Under the pieces are notes generated by a model, which ran no database searches, was not told the DNA's origin, and worked only from the letters and a program-made list of their open reading frames with translations. From Candidatus Thorarchaeota archaeon (GTDB lineage: Archaea; Asgardarchaeota; Thorarchaeia; Thorarchaeales; Thorarchaeaceae), in contig JAFGAR010000005.1 of the NCBI GenBank assembly GCA_016933575.1, positions 36,127 through 100,126 on the forward strand: a stretch of 64,000 bases of DNA, read 5' to 3'. The position numbers and the translations under genes are program-made. Shown here in pieces: positions 44,730-53,346 of the stretch (the first letter of the stretch is position 1; each line of letters opens with the position of its first letter).

Positions 44730-45143
44730 TTATTCACTCAAGATGTTCATTCGAATTCTTTTTTCAATCTCTTCAAGAGTTCCTCTAAATACGAAGAGAA
44801 TCTCCTCGTATGAGCCTTGAAATGCAGCAGGGTCCTCAAGAGACCAGTGCTCCATACGTTTAGCTCCAGGGAAATGGGGACATGTTTGTTTTGCATTGTC
44901 ACACACGGTAACTACCAGATCTATCTCATGATTGATGTATTCATTCACTAGCTTCGGGTGAAGTCCATCCGTTGGTATGCCTCTCTCTTTTAACACTTCA
45001 ATAGCAAAGGGATTGACTTGTGATTGTGGTTTTGTACCAGCACTGTAGACTTCAAAACCACCGCCCCCAAGATGTTTTAGAAGTGCTTCAGCCATTTGAC
45101 TTCGTGCTGAATTGCCTGTACAGAGAAAAAGTACTCTTTTCAT
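44730..45143 (-). CDS. arsC: arsenate reductase, low-Mr phosphatase type
   Basis: 137 residues: P-loop 'VLFLCTGNSARSQMAEALL' (Cys8-x5-Arg), 'VVTVCDNAKQTCPHFPGA' with the second and third cysteines, and 'HWSLEDPAAFQGS' with the Asp general acid. The three Cys suggest thioredoxin-coupled reduction of arsenate. It ends next to the topoisomerase IB stop. A paralogue lies directly upstream; no ArsR or As(III) pump is visible nearby. Confidence 0.9.
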   Translation of the reverse strand: MKRVLFLCTGNSARSQMAEALLKHLGGGGFEVYSAGTKPQSQVNPFAIEVLKERGIPTDGLHPKLVNEYINHEIDLVVTVCDNAKQTCPHFPGAKRMEHWSLEDPAAFQGSYEEILFVFRGTLEEIEKRIRMNILSE

Positions 45144-45197
45144 GGTAGCTCACACTATCTGTAACTCATCAAAGAGATGTATATGATAAGCATTTGC

Positions 45198-45626
45198 TTA
45201 TGGGGTCTCCAGAATCTTAGATTTTATTAGTTGTTCAATCTCTCTTCTGGTATCCCTGAATACTTCCAGTCTTTCTCCGTGGCTTCCCTTCGCTTCAGCA
45301 GGGTCCTTAATGGACCAGTGAAGTGTTTCTTTCGCTTTTGGAAAAACCGGACAATGATCTTTAGCATGATCACATACAGTAATGACAAGATCAAATTCTT
45401 GGTTGAGGAGTTCGTCATCTATTTTTTTGGTCTTCATTCCAGTTGTATCAATGAACCGCTCGTGTAATGCAGTAATGGCGAGAGGATGGACCTGGTCAGC
45501 AGGTTCTAGACCTGCACTACTAACATCGTAATCTCCTTTACCTAGTAACTTTAGTAATCCCTCCGCTATCTGACTTCTGGCTGCGTTGTGAGTACATACA
45601 AATAGAACTCGTTTCAATATTGTCAC
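45198..45626 (-). CDS. arsC: arsenate reductase paralogue
   Basis: 142 residues with 'VLFVCTHNAARSQIAEGLLK', 'VITVCDHAKDHCPVFPKA' and 'HWSIKDPAEAKGS'. About half identical by eye to the neighbour at 44730, so a tandem duplication. All catalytic residues are kept in both. They may differ in partner or substrate (arsenate versus protein tyrosine phosphate). Confidence 0.9.
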   Translation of the reverse strand: MTILKRVLFVCTHNAARSQIAEGLLKLLGKGDYDVSSAGLEPADQVHPLAITALHERFIDTTGMKTKKIDDELLNQEFDLVITVCDHAKDHCPVFPKAKETLHWSIKDPAEAKGSHGERLEVFRDTRREIEQLIKSKILETP

Positions 45627-45726
45627 CTCTCAAGTTCTAGAAAGAATTCCGAACTCTCTAGATTATTCTATTGCATATGAAACATAGGCAAGAGAACAAC
45701 ATAGAAATTCCAATCCTTCCCTTGCT

Positions 45727-46560
45727 TTACAAAACAGGTAGACTGAATTCGACCTGTACTGTGTCAATAACCTCACCTATCACTTTTGGATTGAGAATAC
45801 CAAGATTGTATCGACTTGAGCTAACAAGATGATCGACACTTAGGGGATTAAGTCCCATTATTGACGTCATCACAGAGTCTACTGAAACCGGTTCTTTCCC
45901 CATAATGAATACCCCTATATCATGAGTCTTTGGACCATTCCAGTCTTCTACTCCCACTCGTGCATCTATAATATTCAAGTCTGGTCTGATGATTCTAGCT
46001 AGGTCAGTGATGACATCATGGATTCTTGAGTGGTAGAATGACATGTCCTTCCTTGGAAGCACTCCGAACAGATTCTTCAGAACACCTGTGATATATGATA
46101 GATAGTGCGTCTTTGCAACAGCCACCGATATGAAATAATTAGACTCAGTAAGAACTCTGGGCAATTCTATATCATTGAAATAAAGCCCTTTGAAGGAGAT
46201 TTTCTCAAGAGGTTCCCTGCTAAGGTCTATCGTGGAAACATCATATCCCACCTCTTTCATCTGACTGCAGTATTCTGTATAACCAAACCTTGCAAAGGCT
46301 TCCATGGCATTTTTACTCTGGCTATCAGATTCGATGATTCTCACTGATAGGTTATTTTCTACAGCAAAGATGAGATCAACAATAGCTTTGACAACCTTGA
46401 TATCTGTTACAGAGTGCCCAGTTCCATCTTTCATAGTGCAGAGATTTGGCTTTATCAATACTGGCGACCCAATTTCTCTAAATCCACCAAGATATTCAAG
46501 CCCAGTAGTGAGTGTCTTGCTAAGGTCTTCTCCATGTCGAATCAGTGCTACCGCATTCAT
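45727..46560 (-). CDS. DUF362 domain protein
   Basis: 277 residues: 'SPVLIKPNLCTM', 'VRIIESDSQSKNAMEAF', 'ISVAVAKTHYLSYITGVLKN' and 'NIIDARVGVEDWNGP' match DUF362. This domain is often fused to ferredoxins, but no Fe-S motif is present here. Biochemical function unknown. Start ATG 46560. Confidence 0.82.
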   Translation of the reverse strand: MNAVALIRHGEDLSKTLTTGLEYLGGFREIGSPVLIKPNLCTMKDGTGHSVTDIKVVKAIVDLIFAVENNLSVRIIESDSQSKNAMEAFARFGYTEYCSQMKEVGYDVSTIDLSREPLEKISFKGLYFNDIELPRVLTESNYFISVAVAKTHYLSYITGVLKNLFGVLPRKDMSFYHSRIHDVITDLARIIRPDLNIIDARVGVEDWNGPKTHDIGVFIMGKEPVSVDSVMTSIMGLNPLSVDHLVSSSRYNLGILNPKVIGEVIDTVQVEFSLPVL

Positions 46561-46657
46561 ATCGATACTCCTCTAGAATTCAGTTTCATTCTTCATTAAA
46601 TAATTCATGTAACTGATGTACCGTTAAAATGCATCTAATGGAACTTGACAAATCCTA

Positions 46658-47224
46658 CTACCGTGTTGCCCTAAGCCCCATAGCTCTTCCCAGATTCTTT
46701 GCCTCTTCTAGCTTATCTGGACATGTCGAAACATGAAAGTCTTCAGACCCAAACTCATTCTTTGAGCAATAGAGTATCGAACTGAATTTAAATTTAAAAT
46801 ATGACTGCACTCGCTCAAAGAAAGCAATTGTGGATTGGTAATGATGACGATAAGTGAGGATAGCTACGAACTCCTTGTCAATCCAGTATCTCTGTACGTC
46901 CATTGCAAGTGCTTCCATCCTGTCTAATGCAATCTTCATCTGCGCAGTCATATATCCCCAATACATTGGAGTCGCCCATACTATGGCATCTGCATCAGCA
47001 AAGGCATTATAGATCTGATGCATATCATCATCAATGACACATCTATGCCCCTCGGACGTTGCACAGGACTCGCATCCTTGACATGGTCTTATGTTCATGT
47101 CATTCAGAATGAAATCAAACACCTCAACATCTCCGGTAGTTTTCAGACCATCGATGAAGTGTTCTGCGAGTGTATCTGAATTTCCGCCTCTTCTTGGGCT
47201 TCCATGCAGTATAATAGCTCTCAT
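46658..47224 (-). CDS. NADPH-dependent FMN reductase / iron-sulfur flavoprotein-like
   Basis: 188 residues of the flavodoxin fold: 'IILHGSPRRGGNSDTLAEHF' (FMN phosphate loop), 'PCQGCESCATSEGHRCVIDD' (compact Cys cluster as in iron-sulfur flavoproteins), and 'DADAIVWATPMYWGYMTAQM'. It likely carries FMN and possibly a 4Fe-4S cluster. Start ATG 47224. Confidence 0.88.
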   Translation of the reverse strand: MRAIILHGSPRRGGNSDTLAEHFIDGLKTTGDVEVFDFILNDMNIRPCQGCESCATSEGHRCVIDDDMHQIYNAFADADAIVWATPMYWGYMTAQMKIALDRMEALAMDVQRYWIDKEFVAILTYRHHYQSTIAFFERVQSYFKFKFSSILYCSKNEFGSEDFHVSTCPDKLEEAKNLGRAMGLRATR

Positions 47225-47290
47225 AACGCATCACCTGTAATAGTGACAAATCTCTCCGAATGGTGTAAAAAGTAGTCATCAGAGCAAAAT

Positions 47291-48112
47291 TTACCTATTC
47301 ATCCCTTGTCGTATGATTTGAAGTCCTCCGTTTCTATATTGCATGATGAGTCTGAGGAGAATTACTACCGATAGCACAATCGCACCTATTGCAGCTACTA
47401 ATACAATCTCTGGCTGTGGCGTGTTTGTTGAATCTATTCTCTCAAGGAACACTCCAATAATAGCCCACAATCCGACTCCTGTAAAGATATAGTCATTTCT
47501 CGTGAACAAGACAGTAAGGTAAATAATTAGAACCACTGCAAGTATCAAAATACTCCATCCAGCCTCTCCAAGCGGTGCTGGATTGAATCCTATAGATACA
47601 AACCCTGTTGTTGTATTCACGATAGCTGCTACAGTCACCCATCCAGCAAGCATACTCCACGCTACTGTGACAAACAGGTGTTCTCTTAGCGGCCTCTCAC
47701 GTTTGTTAATTTTAAGTCTAAAATATCCCGCTAGTGACGTTAGAAGATATGCATACATCGCAGCAATCGCTGGCCAGACAAAACCCGAAGCCCAGAGATA
47801 ATACCATAATGTTGTTGATATCCATGATAACATGAAAAAGACACTGACCTCGTGGACATATGGCATGTCAATCTTGTTCTCTGATGATTTAAAGAGGTCT
47901 CTGGCTTGATATACGTAAAAGAGCCCTTGGAAGATGAAAATAGGTCCCCATATTGCGAAAGTAACTGGTGCTGGATTGATAAGATTTGGATACGTACTGC
48001 TGTTGAAGACTGTACTGAAGTCTAAATTTGATAATCCGATTACTAGGAAACACGCAATTGGAGTGATTAAATTTCCAATCTGCAGAAGTAGTTTCTGTCT
48101 ATCTCGATCCAT
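47291..48112 (-). CDS. TspO/MBR-related (tryptophan-rich) membrane protein
   Basis: 273 residues with about eight TM helices. 'PAPVTFAIWGPIFIFQGLFY' and 'WISTTLWYYLWASGFVWPA' resemble the large TspO-related subfamily in prokaryotes. Ligand and role unknown. Start ATG 48112; divergent from the amidohydrolase at 48215. Confidence 0.6.
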   Translation of the reverse strand: MDRDRQKLLLQIGNLITPIACFLVIGLSNLDFSTVFNSSTYPNLINPAPVTFAIWGPIFIFQGLFYVYQARDLFKSSENKIDMPYVHEVSVFFMLSWISTTLWYYLWASGFVWPAIAAMYAYLLTSLAGYFRLKINKRERPLREHLFVTVAWSMLAGWVTVAAIVNTTTGFVSIGFNPAPLGEAGWSILILAVVLIIYLTVLFTRNDYIFTGVGLWAIIGVFLERIDSTNTPQPEIVLVAAIGAIVLSVVILLRLIMQYRNGGLQIIRQGMNR

Positions 48113-48214
48113 TCTCGAACCCTCTCATAATTTACGACAATATCTTCCTAATATAGACTTGGCAGGTACAGAATACCTTTTCAATAGGACCCAACTGGAT
48201 GAATTTGGTTTAAT

Positions 48215-49156
48215 TTGATGGACAATTGGAAATATCAAGGTCCTATCTTTGATGCTCACACCCACATTGAAGAGCTAAAGAACATCGATAGGATGGTTCG
48301 AATCGAAGATCAATATGGCATAGCTGGGCAAATAGGGATAGTTCACTCCAAGGATGGGTTTGAATATGCCAAGCAGAGATATTCTCACCGTTTTATCTTC
48401 GCCAAATATCTTTCTCTCAATGATATTGCTCATTTCAATGTTGACCTAGTGATTGATGATATAAATCGAACAAAAGACGAGGGTTACTCTCTAACAAAGA
48501 CGTGGTTTGGTCCTCGTTGGAGGGACTATATCGAAGATGTTCCAAGAGATTTCAGAATCGATGATAGTAGACTTGATCCTGTTTTCCAGGCATTGGAAGA
48601 CAATAAACTTCCGCTCCTTATTCACGTGGCTGATCCAGATACATACTTTCGACTTCATTACAAAGATGCATCAAAGTACGGGACAAAAGAAGAGAACTTG
48701 ATTCAGCTGGAAAATGTGTTAGAGCGACATCCAAAAGTAAAATTTCAGATTCCTCATTTTGGGGCACAGCCTGAGATACATAGACTCTCAAATCTCTCAC
48801 GATGGCTCGATTGCTTTCCTAATGTTGTTATTGACACAGCCTCTTCTCGTTGGATCTGTAGAGAACTTAGTAAGGATGTCATCGTAGCTAGAAAATTCCT
48901 GTTGAAGTACTCTAGAAGGATTCTCTTTGGAACTGATTTGTCATCAAATCGTGATGGGCTTGACTATTACGACGGTCGATATAGAGCTCAACGAGTCCTG
49001 TGGGAAACCGAAGAACGAGATGTACCTCTCCCCTTCGAAGATGATGATACAAAAGACAGCGGTGGAACTTTCATCAATGGATTAGATCTCCCATCCTCAG
49101 TTCTTGATAGAATCTATTGGAAGAACGCTATGGATCTCTACGGGTCTCTTGAATAG
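48215..49156 (+). CDS. amidohydrolase-like metal-dependent hydrolase
   Basis: 313 residues of the amidohydrolase 2/TIM-barrel type: 'IFDAHTHIEEL' (HxH metal site), 'LPLLIHVADPDTYF', 'VKFQIPHFGAQPEIHR' and 'RILFGTDLSSNRDGL' with the metal Asp. Substrate unknown; related enzymes are decarboxylases or lactonases. ATG 48218 would remove one residue. Confidence 0.82.
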   Translation: MMDNWKYQGPIFDAHTHIEELKNIDRMVRIEDQYGIAGQIGIVHSKDGFEYAKQRYSHRFIFAKYLSLNDIAHFNVDLVIDDINRTKDEGYSLTKTWFGPRWRDYIEDVPRDFRIDDSRLDPVFQALEDNKLPLLIHVADPDTYFRLHYKDASKYGTKEENLIQLENVLERHPKVKFQIPHFGAQPEIHRLSNLSRWLDCFPNVVIDTASSRWICRELSKDVIVARKFLLKYSRRILFGTDLSSNRDGLDYYDGRYRAQRVLWETEERDVPLPFEDDDTKDSGGTFINGLDLPSSVLDRIYWKNAMDLYGSLE

Positions 49157-49200
49157 GCTCTTGTTTTTTCATTTTTCCAAAGGATATATGACTTGGTTTC

Positions 49201-49644
49201 ATGAAAATGAAGTCAATCTCTGGAAGGGGTGAATATCAATTGCCAACTCCCATGCCAACTCCCGGATGGTATATCTATAATATAACCCGGACTGGTGATG
49301 GTACTATCTACATCTCTCGAAATGATGAACTAATCATAACTAGCACTCCGGCTGTTCAGGAATGGGAATTTGATGAAGTTGTTAATACCTGTGACAAGTT
49401 CATTTTCAAACCCAGTGATGGAGCATCTATAGACACTATTGTCGTTGGTTCCGATTTGGATCCGATAATACCATTTGAAACAACCGCTACTGATACAACC
49501 ACTACTTCCACGGTCACTCAGACTTGGACTTCTGGGAACACAGGCACGACTGATTTATTTGACCCCGCACAATATCTCCCGATTATCGGGATTGCTGGTG
49601 TTATCTTTGTTGTTGCTGTGTTGATTATTATGAAAAGAAAATAG
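49201..49644 (+). CDS. Thr-rich membrane-anchored surface protein, probably N-terminally truncated
   Basis: 147 residues: a small beta-rich domain ('TPGWYIYNITRTGDGTIYIS'), then a Thr/Ser stalk and a C-terminal TM ('YLPIIGIAGVIFVVAVLIIM') with KRK. The stalk-plus-TM end is typical of archaeal surface proteins, but there is no signal peptide and stops lie just upstream in frame, so the gene may have lost its start, or the sequence is a remnant. Confidence 0.55.
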   Translation: MKMKSISGRGEYQLPTPMPTPGWYIYNITRTGDGTIYISRNDELIITSTPAVQEWEFDEVVNTCDKFIFKPSDGASIDTIVVGSDLDPIIPFETTATDTTTTSTVTQTWTSGNTGTTDLFDPAQYLPIIGIAGVIFVVAVLIIMKRK

Positions 49645-49689
49645 CATGTCTTCGATTCTTGTATCCTCCTCCCTCCATATGAGTAAAAT

Positions 49690-50112
49690 CTAGATTGAGT
49701 CAGTGATTTTTCCTGGGTGAAGAACTATACCCACAATGAGATTGGACAAAAGGTATGTCAACAACACATAGGGCCACATATACCCAGCAAAGATGTTCCA
49801 CCCAATGATAATCTCTGCTACGGGTCGTCCAATCAGAAAACTCCCTCCCCATTCAAAAAGCAACTCCAGTCCGAGCCATAGTACTCCGACATGGATCAAG
49901 TCGTTAGTTTCATACTCCTTGACGTAGCGGAGTAATAGATATGCAAAGATGAAGATGTAACCGATTCTTGTTGTCATCCCTATCTGATGCGCTAACAATT
50001 CTCCCCACATTGGTTCATAAACGAGACCCATGAGAACAAAGAAGTTAATTCCTGACACGACTGTTTCCATAAGCCAAACACGTACTGCAGTTGAGAGAAG
50101 ACGAGTATTCAT
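49690..50112 (-). CDS. four-TM protein of unknown function
   Basis: 140 residues from ATG 50112. About four TM helices with conserved-looking Trp/Gly residues. The longer frame to 50280 would run through the tRNA-Gly gene and is rejected. No family recognised. Confidence 0.6.
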   Translation of the reverse strand: MNTRLLSTAVRVWLMETVVSGINFFVLMGLVYEPMWGELLAHQIGMTTRIGYIFIFAYLLLRYVKEYETNDLIHVGVLWLGLELLFEWGGSFLIGRPVAEIIIGWNIFAGYMWPYVLLTYLLSNLIVGIVLHPGKITDSI

Positions 50113-50187
50113 GGATATCGCGTGATCGTTTCTAGATTTACACCTTTTCGTCAAGAAAGAGAAGTGGTGCGCTCGCCGGGACTCGAA

Positions 50188-50218
50188 TTCCCGACCACAT
50201 TCGAAACTGAATGCAGTT
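50188..50218 (-). other. probable tRNA-Gly(GCC) intron 3, T-stem/T-loop junction (about 31 nt)
   Basis: Located after T-stem CCGGG and before TTCGAGT, at the same place as the tRNA-Thr intron. Hairpin core GCATTC / GAATGT with loop AGTTTC. Confidence 0.75.
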
Positions 50219-50225
50219 CCCGGCT

Positions 50226-50254
50226 CCCGATCGCATCCGAAATGAATGCGATTG
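50226..50254 (-). other. probable tRNA-Gly(GCC) intron 2, variable region (about 29 nt)
   Basis: Hairpin ATCGCATTC / GGATGCGAT around loop ATTTC lies between the anticodon stem and T stem. A CGG repeat at the ends leaves the junction ambiguous. The loop is the same as in the tRNA-Thr intron. Confidence 0.75.
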
Positions 50255-50285
50255 CCGGATCCGTGGCAGGGATCCATCATAGCCC

Positions 50286-50314
50286 CTTAGTCAAGACTTC
50301 TGAACTCGAAGTCT
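50286..50314 (-). other. probable tRNA-Gly(GCC) intron 1, D arm (about 29 nt)
   Basis: Hairpin AGACTTC / GAAGTCT (7 bp) lies in the D arm. A CTAAG direct repeat at both ends makes the exact junction ambiguous by up to five bases. Confidence 0.75.
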
Positions 50315-50391
50315 CTTAGACAACGAGCGCTTGTAGAACTGACCGCATCTGTGAGCGTTAAAAAGTTTGCCAAAGGCTCGAAGTGTTTTCC

Positions 50392-50907
50392 CTACTCAAG
50401 AAAGTCTTGGTTCGACATAGCCATCATGATCTCATCAGCATATTGGCCATCATGCTTGATCCCCTCTTTGAGAACACCAAATCTTCTGAACCCAATTCTC
50501 TCATAGGCAGTGATAGCTCTCGTGTTGGTCGACTCTGCACTTATCTGAACAATTTCAATTTCCAACGATGAGAAATGCTCACTAATTCTCTGCATCATGA
50601 GTCTTGCCACGCCTCTCCCTCTGAAATTCTCGTTCACAACAACCTGAACCATCTCAATGCGATGTCTGGATCCTGCCCATCGCATCCTGACTCCAGTACA
50701 TACCCCTATCACTTCATTTTCATGAATGGCACAAACACTGAAGACCTCCTCTGGTCCTGGACTAAGAAGTTCCGCTCTCTGACTCAACACAACTTCTTCA
50801 GGAACCCCTTCAAAGAGGTTCTCTGAGATTGATTTTGCATGCTCCCTCGAATAAGGAACAACATGGATATCATCTTCTGTCAAGAGTGATTCACTTTCCA
50901 CTGGCAA
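50392..50907 (-). CDS. GNAT family N-acetyltransferase
   Basis: 171 residues: 'EVIGVCTGVRM', the acetyl-CoA motif 'VVVNENFRGRGVARLMMQRI' (R/QxxGxG/A) and 'STNTRAITAYERIGFRRFG'. Transfers acetyl to an amine; substrate unknown. It overlaps the next upstream gene's end by 17 bases on the same strand, so they share an operon. Confidence 0.88.
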   Translation of the reverse strand: MPVESESLLTEDDIHVVPYSREHAKSISENLFEGVPEEVVLSQRAELLSPGPEEVFSVCAIHENEVIGVCTGVRMRWAGSRHRIEMVQVVVNENFRGRGVARLMMQRISEHFSSLEIEIVQISAESTNTRAITAYERIGFRRFGVLKEGIKHDGQYADEIMMAMSNQDFLE

Positions 50908-52039
50908 TCTGCTTTATTCTCAACACCCTGAACGTGGACTCACATTCTATTGCCTTCGGATAACTCCTTCTATCATCGAAACCCATCCGGAAACCCCCCA
51001 CCCAGTACCCAGTCTGTTTCTCAGGTAACCAAGTACGTGGAAAGGAATAGGTGTCCTCCTCTGTTCTATAACTCTCGATATATTCCATCGAATCAATGAA
51101 CCATGGACTCACACGTGCTAATGGAAATCTTGCCATAAACTCTAGCGTAAGTAGTAATTCTGCAAACTTCGTATCTTCAGGTCTCGAAAAGTATCCTGGT
51201 AGATGAGCAGCCCATCCAAGGACATAGTATCCTGTTTCATACTTTGCTAGACCATAGCTCCAAGGTACCTTTTGGTATTCTGGAGTGAGTATCATTTCGA
51301 TTATGGAGTTAATCTTGTCTTGATACTTTTGTTCGGTAAGCAGTTCATTGCAATTAGCAAAACCCCTGATATCATGAACCCACGGAAGCATGAATTGTTG
51401 GTCCGGATACAAGTCTGGATTGACGATGTTGTGACTCTCACTCCCTTTTGGAATTCCAGTGAACTCAGATTTGTCAACGAATATCCTTGAGAAGTCTGGT
51501 TCCTGAGCAAAAGTAGAGATTGTTTCCAATCTTTTTATCAGCTGGGCTTTTACAGGACTTGTTGAGCCATACCCTGCATATGCAAGAAAAGAAGCTACAA
51601 TCGTTCGAAGAAAAATCGCATGAGGTGTACTTGGATATGTACCGACATTCTCTGCTAACCAGACACGATATGGGAGCGTCTTATTATCGAAAGGTTGAAG
51701 CCCTGCTCTAAGACCAAGCTGTACGATTTTTCCAATGACATTCTCGAAGGCATCATGTCTGCCTGAATGGAGGCTGTTGATATCGAATTGGGGAACAAGG
51801 TGTTCCACCCATTCTTTGATATCTTTGCTCTCAAGCATCTCTTTTAGGGCTGTGGACACAATTCCGACATCTTGTTCCTGTAGGATATCTACGATAGTAC
51901 GAAATCTGATACATGGTCCACCATTGTCCACTAACCATCGAGCAAGGTCGTATAATTCCATGAAACTACACTCGGTCTCGAGCTGTATATCTGTTCTCTC
52001 TTCCGCGAAAATGCGATAGAGAGTTAAGTACGAACGCAT
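50891..52039 (-). CDS. conserved-looking helical protein, unknown
   Basis: 382 residues from ATG 52039 (the frame extends to 52060). Rich in Trp/Tyr/Pro with segments like 'PYRVWLAENVGTYPSTPHAI' and 'KYETGYYVLGWAAHLPGYFS'. The repeating helical layout recalls an alpha/alpha toroid, but no catalytic motif is recognised. It is divergent from the PyrE-like gene. Confidence 0.55.
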   Translation of the reverse strand: MRSYLTLYRIFAEERTDIQLETECSFMELYDLARWLVDNGGPCIRFRTIVDILQEQDVGIVSTALKEMLESKDIKEWVEHLVPQFDINSLHSGRHDAFENVIGKIVQLGLRAGLQPFDNKTLPYRVWLAENVGTYPSTPHAIFLRTIVASFLAYAGYGSTSPVKAQLIKRLETISTFAQEPDFSRIFVDKSEFTGIPKGSESHNIVNPDLYPDQQFMLPWVHDIRGFANCNELLTEQKYQDKINSIIEMILTPEYQKVPWSYGLAKYETGYYVLGWAAHLPGYFSRPEDTKFAELLLTLEFMARFPLARVSPWFIDSMEYIESYRTEEDTYSFPRTWLPEKQTGYWVGGFRMGFDDRRSYPKAIECESTFRVLRIKQIASGK

Positions 52040-52062
52040 TATGGAAATGCTGAGGGTCACAC

Positions 52063-52761
52063 ATGACTGATACTACTGCGCTCCTTAAGCAGCTCCAGAC
52101 GGATATAATGAAGGATATTTACAACAAGAGGATGATTCTCACATCAGTCCGTGATAAACCTGAAGGGTGGACGCTACACTCTGGCAAGTGGAGTCCCTTC
52201 TATATTCAACTCCGAGAGATCTGTTCACACCCTGATACACTGGCAAAAGTCGGAAAGGCGCTCTCAATCCTGATCAAGGAACAAGCACCACGCATCAATC
52301 GATTAGTAGGTGTTGCTTTCGCTGGAGTTCCAATCGCCACAGCAGTCTCCTTAGAGTCTGGCATTCCTGCATGCCATACTCGTAAGATCTTGGGAGTGCG
52401 GACTGAAGAAGAAATGACGCAGGCAATCAGTTCCTATGGACAGCACTCATTTCTGGAAGGAGCTATTGATGACGGTGATGCACTCTGTCTGGTAGACGAT
52501 CTTGTCACTGGAATGGAGAGTAAAGTTGTTGCCCGAACTCAAGTACTTGCAGAGATTGAGAAGCGAGGTCTCTCTGATGTTGTGTGTGATGATATTGCAG
52601 TTATTGTTGACAGGCATCAAGGCGCAGGAGAACGAGCACAAGCACTCAATCTACGGCTACACTCGCTTATCGATATTGTCGACGATGGTCTTGATATTCT
52701 AAAGGACTTGATGTCCAGTGAAGAACACTCGATTGTCTCCAATTATCTCATTGGAATGTAG
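52063..52761 (+). CDS. pyrE: orotate phosphoribosyltransferase-like protein
   Basis: 232 residues: 'WTLHSGKWSPFYIQLREICS', 'VGVAFAGVPIATAVSLESG' and the PRPP loop 'GDALCLVDDLVTGMESK'. These match the OPRT family, which makes OMP from orotate and PRPP. The PRPP loop has LVTGME where canonical OPRTs have VITTG, so it may be a divergent or regulatory member. Start ATG 52063. Confidence 0.8.
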   Translation: MTDTTALLKQLQTDIMKDIYNKRMILTSVRDKPEGWTLHSGKWSPFYIQLREICSHPDTLAKVGKALSILIKEQAPRINRLVGVAFAGVPIATAVSLESGIPACHTRKILGVRTEEEMTQAISSYGQHSFLEGAIDDGDALCLVDDLVTGMESKVVARTQVLAEIEKRGLSDVVCDDIAVIVDRHQGAGERAQALNLRLHSLIDIVDDGLDILKDLMSSEEHSIVSNYLIGM

Positions 52762-52836
52762 GCCTAATAGGACACGTAGTTGTTTTTGTACGTTACAGAA
52801 ACCATTTTCTTCACTTAATATCCACCTACGCTTCTT

Positions 52837-53289
52837 ATGAGTCGCAAGAACCCTCTGGACAATCTATTGAATCTCGCTCTGGCTATGTCCACTCGTCACT
52901 ACGAATATTACGACGAGACCGCAAAGCATGTTGAAACTCCACAAGTGAAGGCACTTCTCAAGGTTCTTGCTGATACGGAGGCTGACCTGATCGTTCAGAT
53001 TCGTCACATGATGATAACAGGGGTCTTGGATGAGGTTGAAGCCATGGGCAAAGTGGAGGTGGGTGAAGACCCTCCCGATGACTCACCCTTCGCTCCTGAA
53101 CGGAACGATACTGATCCTCGTGTCTTCATATGTAACAAGGCTTTGGAGCAGGAAGTAAAGGGGTATACATTCTACCTCTCCATCTCAGCGCGCGCCAAAT
53201 CAGAGCTTATCAGTCGAGTCTTCGAGTACCTAGCATACATAAAATCAGAACAGATCGAGAGAATTCGAAAAGTCTGCGGAACCTTCTAG
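52837..53289 (+). CDS. ferritin-like/rubrerythrin-related protein, metal ligands mostly missing (copy 1)
   Basis: 150 residues of a four-helix ferritin-like fold: 'AMSTRHYEYYDETAKHVETP' helix 1, 'ALLKVLADTEADLIVQIRHM' helix 2, 'ALEQEVKGYTFYLSISARAK' helix 3, 'FEYLAYIKSEQIERIRKV' helix 4. Rubrerythrins have Glu in helix 1 and ExxH in helices 2 and 4; here helix 1 lacks the Glu, and helix 2 has ExxL. A dinuclear site is therefore unlikely. The next gene is a paralogue. Confidence 0.6.
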   Translation: MSRKNPLDNLLNLALAMSTRHYEYYDETAKHVETPQVKALLKVLADTEADLIVQIRHMMITGVLDEVEAMGKVEVGEDPPDDSPFAPERNDTDPRVFICNKALEQEVKGYTFYLSISARAKSELISRVFEYLAYIKSEQIERIRKVCGTF

Positions 53290-53346
53290 CCCTCTCTACT
53301 AGATGATAGAAAGTGCTTTCTTTGTTTGTTGCAATATTCCCAGTTG

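Larger units (their letters stand above)
50165..50330 (-). tRNA. tRNA-Gly (anticodon GCC) with three insertions
   Basis: The 166-base gene has acceptor GCGCTCG/CGAGCGC, discriminator A and encoded CCA (50165-50167). The anticodon stem GATCC/GGATC closes around CTGCCAC (GCC, at 50265-50267). T stem CCGGG/CCCGG with TTCGAGT loop. Extra blocks of about 29, 29 and 31 bases interrupt the D arm, variable region and T arm. Removing all three leaves 77 bases including CCA, a normal glycine tRNA. Confidence 0.9.

Noticed and set aside
49690..50280. Long version of the membrane protein ORF
   Set aside because: The first 56 codons run through the tRNA-Gly(GCC) gene; ATG 50112 is the sensible start.
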